9,799 nucleotides of DNA from the NCBI GenBank assembly GCA_030605665.1, contig JAUWHW010000003.1, positions 1 to 9,799 on the forward strand, written 5' to 3'. Shown here piece by piece: positions 7,223-9,799 of this stretch. Within the stretch, counting starts at the first letter, position 1. Each line of letters starts with the position of its first letter. A program made the translations under genes and the position numbers. Source of the DNA: Dehalococcoidia bacterium (lineage in GTDB: Bacteria; Chloroflexota; Dehalococcoidia; GIF9; AB-539-J10). Below the pieces are notes generated by a model. The model saw nothing but the letters and a program-made list of their open reading frames with translations, had not been told where the DNA came from and ran no database searches.

Positions 7223-7596
7223 ACTCCCCCACCCTTTGAGTCTATGAAGATAGTATTTATAGGTTTGCAGTGCCTCATAGCACACAACAGCATCATCCCA
7301 ATTGTTTGCCCTGATATGGTAATCAAGACAGAGGCAGTTTATAGAACTTCAGGCTGTCCCTATTTGGGCACACCCTCAAGCCTCCGATATAGCCTCAAAC
7401 TATCCTCAAACTTAAAGTAAATGGAATGTTGCGTTGCTCATTTTCTGAGGGCTTTCTCTGTTTCTCCCTTGTTGCCTTGTAAATTCGTATGGAGTAGCAT
7501 GGTTTATCTTTGGTGTATTGCTTCTGCTTTTTGTCCCATGAGGTCTTGTCTGTGAGGTTGTTCAGCAGTATAATGGAGTTGGGAGGGCTGGGAGGA
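7223..7596. other. 374-bp gene-poor spacer
   Basis: No gene on either strand is convincing here. The spacer contains copy 1 of a 29-bp repeat (7385-7413). Read on the minus strand, the frame through that repeat encodes KFEDSLRLYRRLEGVPK and stops at TAG (7360-7362), which looks like a decayed protein C-terminus. TTG 7510 and ATG 7573 would extend the next gene leftwards but lack ribosome sites. Confidence 0.5.
7385..7413. repeat. 29-bp dispersed direct repeat, copy 1
   Basis: CGATA, one variable base, a 19-base identical core starting AGCCTCAAAC, one variable base, then CTT. It matches copy 2 at 9540-9568 at 27 of 29 positions in the same orientation. On the minus strand both copies encode K-(F/L)-EDSLRLYR. 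One difference is silent (CTA/CTT, Leu) and the other conservative (TTT/CTT, Phe/Leu), suggesting descent from a coding sequence. Confidence 0.7.
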
Positions 7597-8364
7597 ATGA
7601 AAGATGCGGAATCGCAAGATGCCGTTGAAGAATTAGCTAAGTCTGTAGCAGAACAATTGGATGCTGGTATACCCAAACAAGAGATCATAAATAGATTGTC
7701 ACAGGCAGGCTTAGATCCTCTTGAAGCTCAGCAATTGGTTGAATATGTTGACGGTATGCAGTATGAAGCCAAGAGGCAAGCCGGCACGAAAGACCTAATA
7801 TGGGGAGTTATTCTCATCCTTGTGGGGGCTGCAATAACATGGGGGACCTGGGCAGCTGCTGAAGCAGGCGGGAGTTATTGGGTTATGTGGGGTTTAATAG
7901 CTTACGGTATGTTTCGCATAATACGTGGCCTTTATAGGAAGGTAACGAGCACAACTGATGCTGCAACACGCCTAAGGTGGGTTCTTGGTGGCATAGTCTT
8001 GGTTGGTGGCATTGTGTGGGGTGGCGTAGCCATTACAAATATGGTGACCTCCCCCGGATTGACCCCGCCCAGCGAATCCTTTGTCGTCTTCGAAGATTAC
8101 TCGAAGTGGGAAGATGAAATCCGAGGTATTGTTAGCGTTAGTGGTGTTATCTCTAACACGCACAGTGAGTGGTCAATTAAAAAGGTGAGAGTTGAGGTAG
8201 AGGCAACAGATGATGCAGCCAACCTGGTTGGTACATATGAGGTACGAGTTACACCCAGCACTATACCTCCGGGGGGGCAAGGAGTCTATTCTGAAGCACT
8301 ACTGGTCCCATATTCTTGTGTATATGTGACTCCTGTTGTGTACTGGGAATGGGCGCCGCCTTAA
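7597..8364 (+). CDS. Three-helix membrane protein with C-terminal FxLYD-like beta domain
   Basis: 255 residues from ATG 7597. Residues 5-60 are an acidic helical cytoplasmic segment (two predicted helices, LAKSVAEQLDAG and EIINRLSQAGLDPLEAQQLVEYV, the shape of a short UBA- or SHOCT-like adaptor). Membrane helices follow at about 67-86, 93-112 and 128-147. A proline-rich linker (152-160) leads to a beta-rich domain (about 178-243): GIVSVSGVISNTHSEWSIKKVRVEVEATD, then VRVTPSTIPPGGQGVYSEAL. That order (G.V.N....I..V.V.....D, then IPPG) matches FxLYD-type domains usually found outside the membrane. The GGGAGGG at 7581-7587 sits nine bases before ATG 7597; ATG 7573 and TTG 7510 are upstream alternatives. 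I do not recognise a specific function; an envelope role is likely. Confidence 0.72.
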   Translation: MKDAESQDAVEELAKSVAEQLDAGIPKQEIINRLSQAGLDPLEAQQLVEYVDGMQYEAKRQAGTKDLIWGVILILVGAAITWGTWAAAEAGGSYWVMWGLIAYGMFRIIRGLYRKVTSTTDAATRLRWVLGGIVLVGGIVWGGVAITNMVTSPGLTPPSESFVVFEDYSKWEDEIRGIVSVSGVISNTHSEWSIKKVRVEVEATDDAANLVGTYEVRVTPSTIPPGGQGVYSEALLVPYSCVYVTPVVYWEWAPP

Positions 8365-8466
8365 TGAAGTAATTGTCGTAGCAAGACCGCGGACTGTGTC
8401 TTTACCTAATGAATGGCCATGTGAAATTAGAGGCAACCCGTGGAAGAGATAAAATTGCTAACTCAA

Positions 8467-8475
8467 AGGAGGTGA
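8467..8475 (+). promoter_or_regulatory. Near-perfect Shine-Dalgarno of the lipoprotein gene
   Basis: AGGAGGTGA, preceded by AA, lies directly upstream of ATG 8479 and is complementary to the bacterial 16S rRNA 3' end. It fixes the start and supports a bacterial host. Confidence 0.85.
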
Positions 8476-8478
8476 AAA

Positions 8479-8964
8479 ATGGAGAGGCATAAAGTTTTGA
8501 TCCTCATTGGAGTTGTAGTTCTGCTACTCCTATTGGTAACTCTGCCTAGCTGTGTCTCAAAGCCTGCGTATGAAGCTCTCAGTGACCAGGTGGCTACTCT
8601 GCAACAAGAGAAGGCTGATTTAGAAGCGAAGAACGCTAAACTGCAGGCAGATTTGGATGCATTAAACAAAGTGTATCCACCCAGGGATTTCTCTTCACTA
8701 GAAGAGCTACAGAATTGGCTGCTTGCAAACGATGTATCGGACAGACCAGAGACCACGAGTGCTGAGCGTTGGTATTCTAAAGCACTAGAAATGCAGGAAG
8801 ATGCTCTGGAAGATGGCTATATAGTTTCTGCCGACTATGACTACGACGAAAAGGCAGATTTAGTTTCTGTATTCTGTGTAACTATTATTAATGGGGACAT
8901 CTGGTATTGGGACCCAGAAACTGATGAGCCGTTTCAAGATTATACTTTGGGAAAAGTGAAATGA
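8479..8964 (+). CDS. Coiled-coil lipoprotein with a transglutaminase-like-derived domain
   Basis: 161 residues. A basic N-terminus (MERHK) and a hydrophobic stretch (6-21) lead to the lipobox LPSC with the acylated cysteine at C25, so it should be a membrane-anchored lipoprotein facing outward. Residues 30-64 (LSDQVATLQQEKADLEAKNAKLQADLDALN) form a coiled coil with heptad leucines, probably a spacer or oligomeriser. The C-terminal domain (69-161: FSSLEELQNWLLANDVSD, LEMQEDALEDGY, IINGDIWYWDPETDE) resembles transglutaminase/cysteine-peptidase-like domains in other lipoproteins, in which a D-C-D-D-type motif precedes LQ..AL.DGY and a His precedes the final strand. Here those catalytic positions appear replaced (SAERWYSKALEMQE), so it is probably non-enzymatic. 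That comparison is from memory. It has its own strong ribosome site. Confidence 0.75.
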   Translation: MERHKVLILIGVVVLLLLLVTLPSCVSKPAYEALSDQVATLQQEKADLEAKNAKLQADLDALNKVYPPRDFSSLEELQNWLLANDVSDRPETTSAERWYSKALEMQEDALEDGYIVSADYDYDEKADLVSVFCVTIINGDIWYWDPETDEPFQDYTLGKVK

Positions 8965-9094
8965 AGGTGCTTATGAGGAAGCAGCCAAAGCGAAGAGAAT
9001 AATTCCACTGCAACTGCTATAGTTACAATTACTTGGACAACTGCACCTTTGCCTGATGAGTAGCCCAGCCAGCGGATTTGGAGAGAAGGCAAAG

Positions 9095-9481
9095 ATGGGA
9101 TTTACACCTGAAGAGAGGCAAAAGTATATTGAGGAGCTCAAAGCCTCTGTTGAAGAGGAGAAGGGGGCAAAGAAGTGGGAAGGGAAAGCAGCGGTGCCCC
9201 CTGAGGTTAGAGGCTGGAACTGGGGAGCATTCCTATTATGCCCTATGTGGGGAGTTTGCAACAAGGTTTGGATATCGTTGATTAGTCTTGTCCCTTACGC
9301 AGATCTGATTGTAGCCATTGTTGTCGGTATAAAAGGTAACGAATGGGCATGGAAAAAGAAACGATAGGAAAATATTGAACACTTCAAGCGAACCCAGAGG
9401 TCTTGGGCTAAGTGGGGGATAGGCGTAACAATAGGATATATCATAATCATCGTTATACTAGTGACTCTGGGGTTATACTAG
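9095..9481 (+). CDS. Small Trp-rich membrane protein with in-frame UAG (candidate pyrrolysine readthrough)
   Basis: With UAG as a stop the gene ends at 9367; I extend it to 9481 because the same frame continues for 37 sense codons. From ATG 9095 the parts are: an acidic helix (TPEERQKYIEELKASVEEEK), then VPPEVRGWNWGAFLLCPMWGVCNKVW and a second hydrophobic stretch ending GIKGNEWAWKKKR, then the amber codon (codon 91). Next comes ENIEHFKRTQRSWAKWG, then a strong membrane helix (GVTIGYIIIIVILVTLGLY), and finally TAG TGA. In similar small proteins I recall, the GNE.AW+.+ region runs into a Trp and then a basic helix and membrane segment; TAG for TGG would fit that Trp. Start: GGAGAGAAGG (9080-9089) sits five bases before ATG 9095; ATG 9056 adds 13 residues without a ribosome site. 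Function unknown. A nonsense mutation or sequencing error is the main alternative. Confidence 0.65.
9365..9367 (+). other. In-frame amber codon, candidate pyrrolysine site
   Basis: The codon series is AAA AAG AAA CGA TAG GAA AAT ATT GAA CAC. No hairpin is obvious just downstream, but known pyrrolysine sites do not strictly need one. The codon differs from TGG (Trp) by one base. pylB and pylC in the same window make decoding possible; pylS and the tRNA are not seen. Confidence 0.5.
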
Positions 9482-9491
9482 TGACTCTGGC
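9452..9491 (+). repeat. 20-bp tandem duplication at the 3' end of the extended gene
   Basis: GTTATACTAGTGACTCTGG occurs twice back to back (9452-9470 and 9472-9490) with a unit of 20. Since 20 is not a multiple of three, the duplication changes the C-terminus: one unit would read VILVTLA then TAA, while the present form reads VILVTLGLY then TAG TGA. It lies entirely inside the frame that continues past the amber codon. Confidence 0.85.
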
Positions 9492-9629
9492 TTAAAGCAG
9501 GCTTAGGGACCCAAGAATTACCATCAACTCGCCATGGCACGATAAAGCCTCAAACTATCCTCAAGCTTCACCGACCTAATATGCCTTGGCGCCATTTGAA
9601 GATATACTTTATGCATTGAGAATATAGGG
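9482..9629. other. Spacer without a supported gene
   Basis: Contains repeat copy 2. On the minus strand a frame through the repeat reads PRHIRSVKLEDSLRLYRAMAS and stops at TGA (9524-9526). It could be the C-terminal remnant of a lost gene, but it has no start and runs into the terminator stem at 9639-9661. Confidence 0.4.
9540..9568. repeat. 29-bp dispersed direct repeat, copy 2
   Basis: Same orientation as copy 1 (7385-7413), 27 of 29 identical. The two copies bracket the block holding the FxLYD-like protein, the lipoprotein and the amber-containing gene. No integrase or transposase lies between them. Confidence 0.7.
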
Positions 9630-9661
9630 AAAAGAAACGGCCTCTTCACGAGGAAGAGACC
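9630..9661 (-). terminator. Intrinsic terminator, minus strand
   Basis: Read on the minus strand, GGTCTCTTC (9661-9653), a five-base loop, and GAAGAGGCC (9647-9639) pair over nine positions with one G-U, followed by GTTTCTTTT (9638-9630). On the plus strand the G-U becomes a C-A mismatch and there is no T tract, so the minus orientation is preferred. It would end a transcript entering from the right edge. Confidence 0.55.
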
Positions 9662-9678
9662 ACCGGAGCAAGATTACT

Positions 9679-9788
9679 CACCCTGGCGATATAACCAGGT
9701 GCATGTTACATGAATTCTTATAGTCTTCCGCATAGTATCGCGGAAAAATACCTCTCATGTAATGAATTTTTCTTCCTTACAAGAGAGG
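9679..9788. other. Cluster of stem-loops, possible structured RNA
   Basis: Three stem-loops follow one another: CACC-C-TGG with CCAGGTG around an 8-base loop (9679-9701, one bulged C); TTCCGC with GCGGAA around 8 bases (9726-9745, perfect); and CCTCTCATGTAA with TTACAAGAGAGG (9751-9788, 11 of 12 pairs, 14-base loop). A small CATG-TTA-CATG stem (9702-9712) lies between. With the terminator at 9630-9661 they could form a minus-strand non-coding RNA of about 160 bases, or the end of a mobile element. I match no known RNA family. Confidence 0.4.
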
Positions 9789-9799
9789 TTAGGTGAGGG

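Noticed and set aside
7489..7497. ATG GAG TAG just upstream in the frame of the 7597 gene, as a second amber readthrough case
   Set aside because: Only two codons precede the TAG, a TAA lies just before in frame, and no ribosome site is present. The gene is better started at 7597.
8965..9094. Short coding remnants between the lipoprotein and the amber-containing gene
   Set aside because: One frame reads NNSTATAIVTITWTTAPLPDE and stops at TAG 9061; another reads AYEEAAKAKRIIPLQLL and stops at TAG 9020. Both look peptide-like but lack starts and ribosome sites, and sequence after these TAGs does not look coding in the first case and is low-complexity in the second.
9540..9788. CRISPR array or attachment-site pair
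   Set aside because: The repeats are not regularly spaced, the stem sequences differ from each other, and no cas gene or integrase is in the window.

Overview
The window looks like a piece of chromosome from an anaerobic, pyrrolysine-using bacterium. Bacterial origin is supported by a Shine-Dalgarno sequence complementary to a bacterial 16S 3' end before the gene at 8479, by sigma70-type promoters (for example TTGACA-17-TATAGT), and by surE and degV. The phylum cannot be fixed from sequence alone. The style of the small membrane proteins recalls Chloroflexota (Dehalococcoidia-like) or Bacillota, but that is an impression, not a result.

Layout. 1-2236 (minus strand) carries pylB and pylC, two of the three pyrrolysine biosynthesis enzymes, translationally coupled by an ATGA overlap. 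pylC runs off the left edge, and pylD, pylS and the tRNA-Pyl gene are not visible. From 2339 there are housekeeping-type genes: surE (+), degV (-), and, divergent from degV, a small winged-helix regulator (+) followed by a COG1313/PflX-type radical SAM protein (+). At 5786 there is a tRNA-like 5' half that breaks in the anticodon arm and is followed by two hairpins.

From 5862 to the right edge the DNA is sparser and looks accessory. It holds a zinc-ribbon protein, a six-helix membrane protein, a three-helix membrane protein with a C-terminal extracytoplasmic beta domain, a coiled-coil lipoprotein, and a small tryptophan-rich membrane protein. Two copies of a 29-bp repeat and a run of stem-loops at the right edge lie between or after these genes.

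Most interesting point. The last small membrane protein gene stops at UAG (9365-9367), but its frame continues for 37 more codons that encode a basic segment and a strong membrane helix, then ends at UAG UGA. All nine other complete genes in the window end at UAA or UGA. Because the same window encodes pyrrolysine synthesis, this in-frame amber codon is a candidate pyrrolysine (or suppressed UAG) site in a protein class not known for it. A TGG-to-TAG nonsense mutation is the competing explanation.
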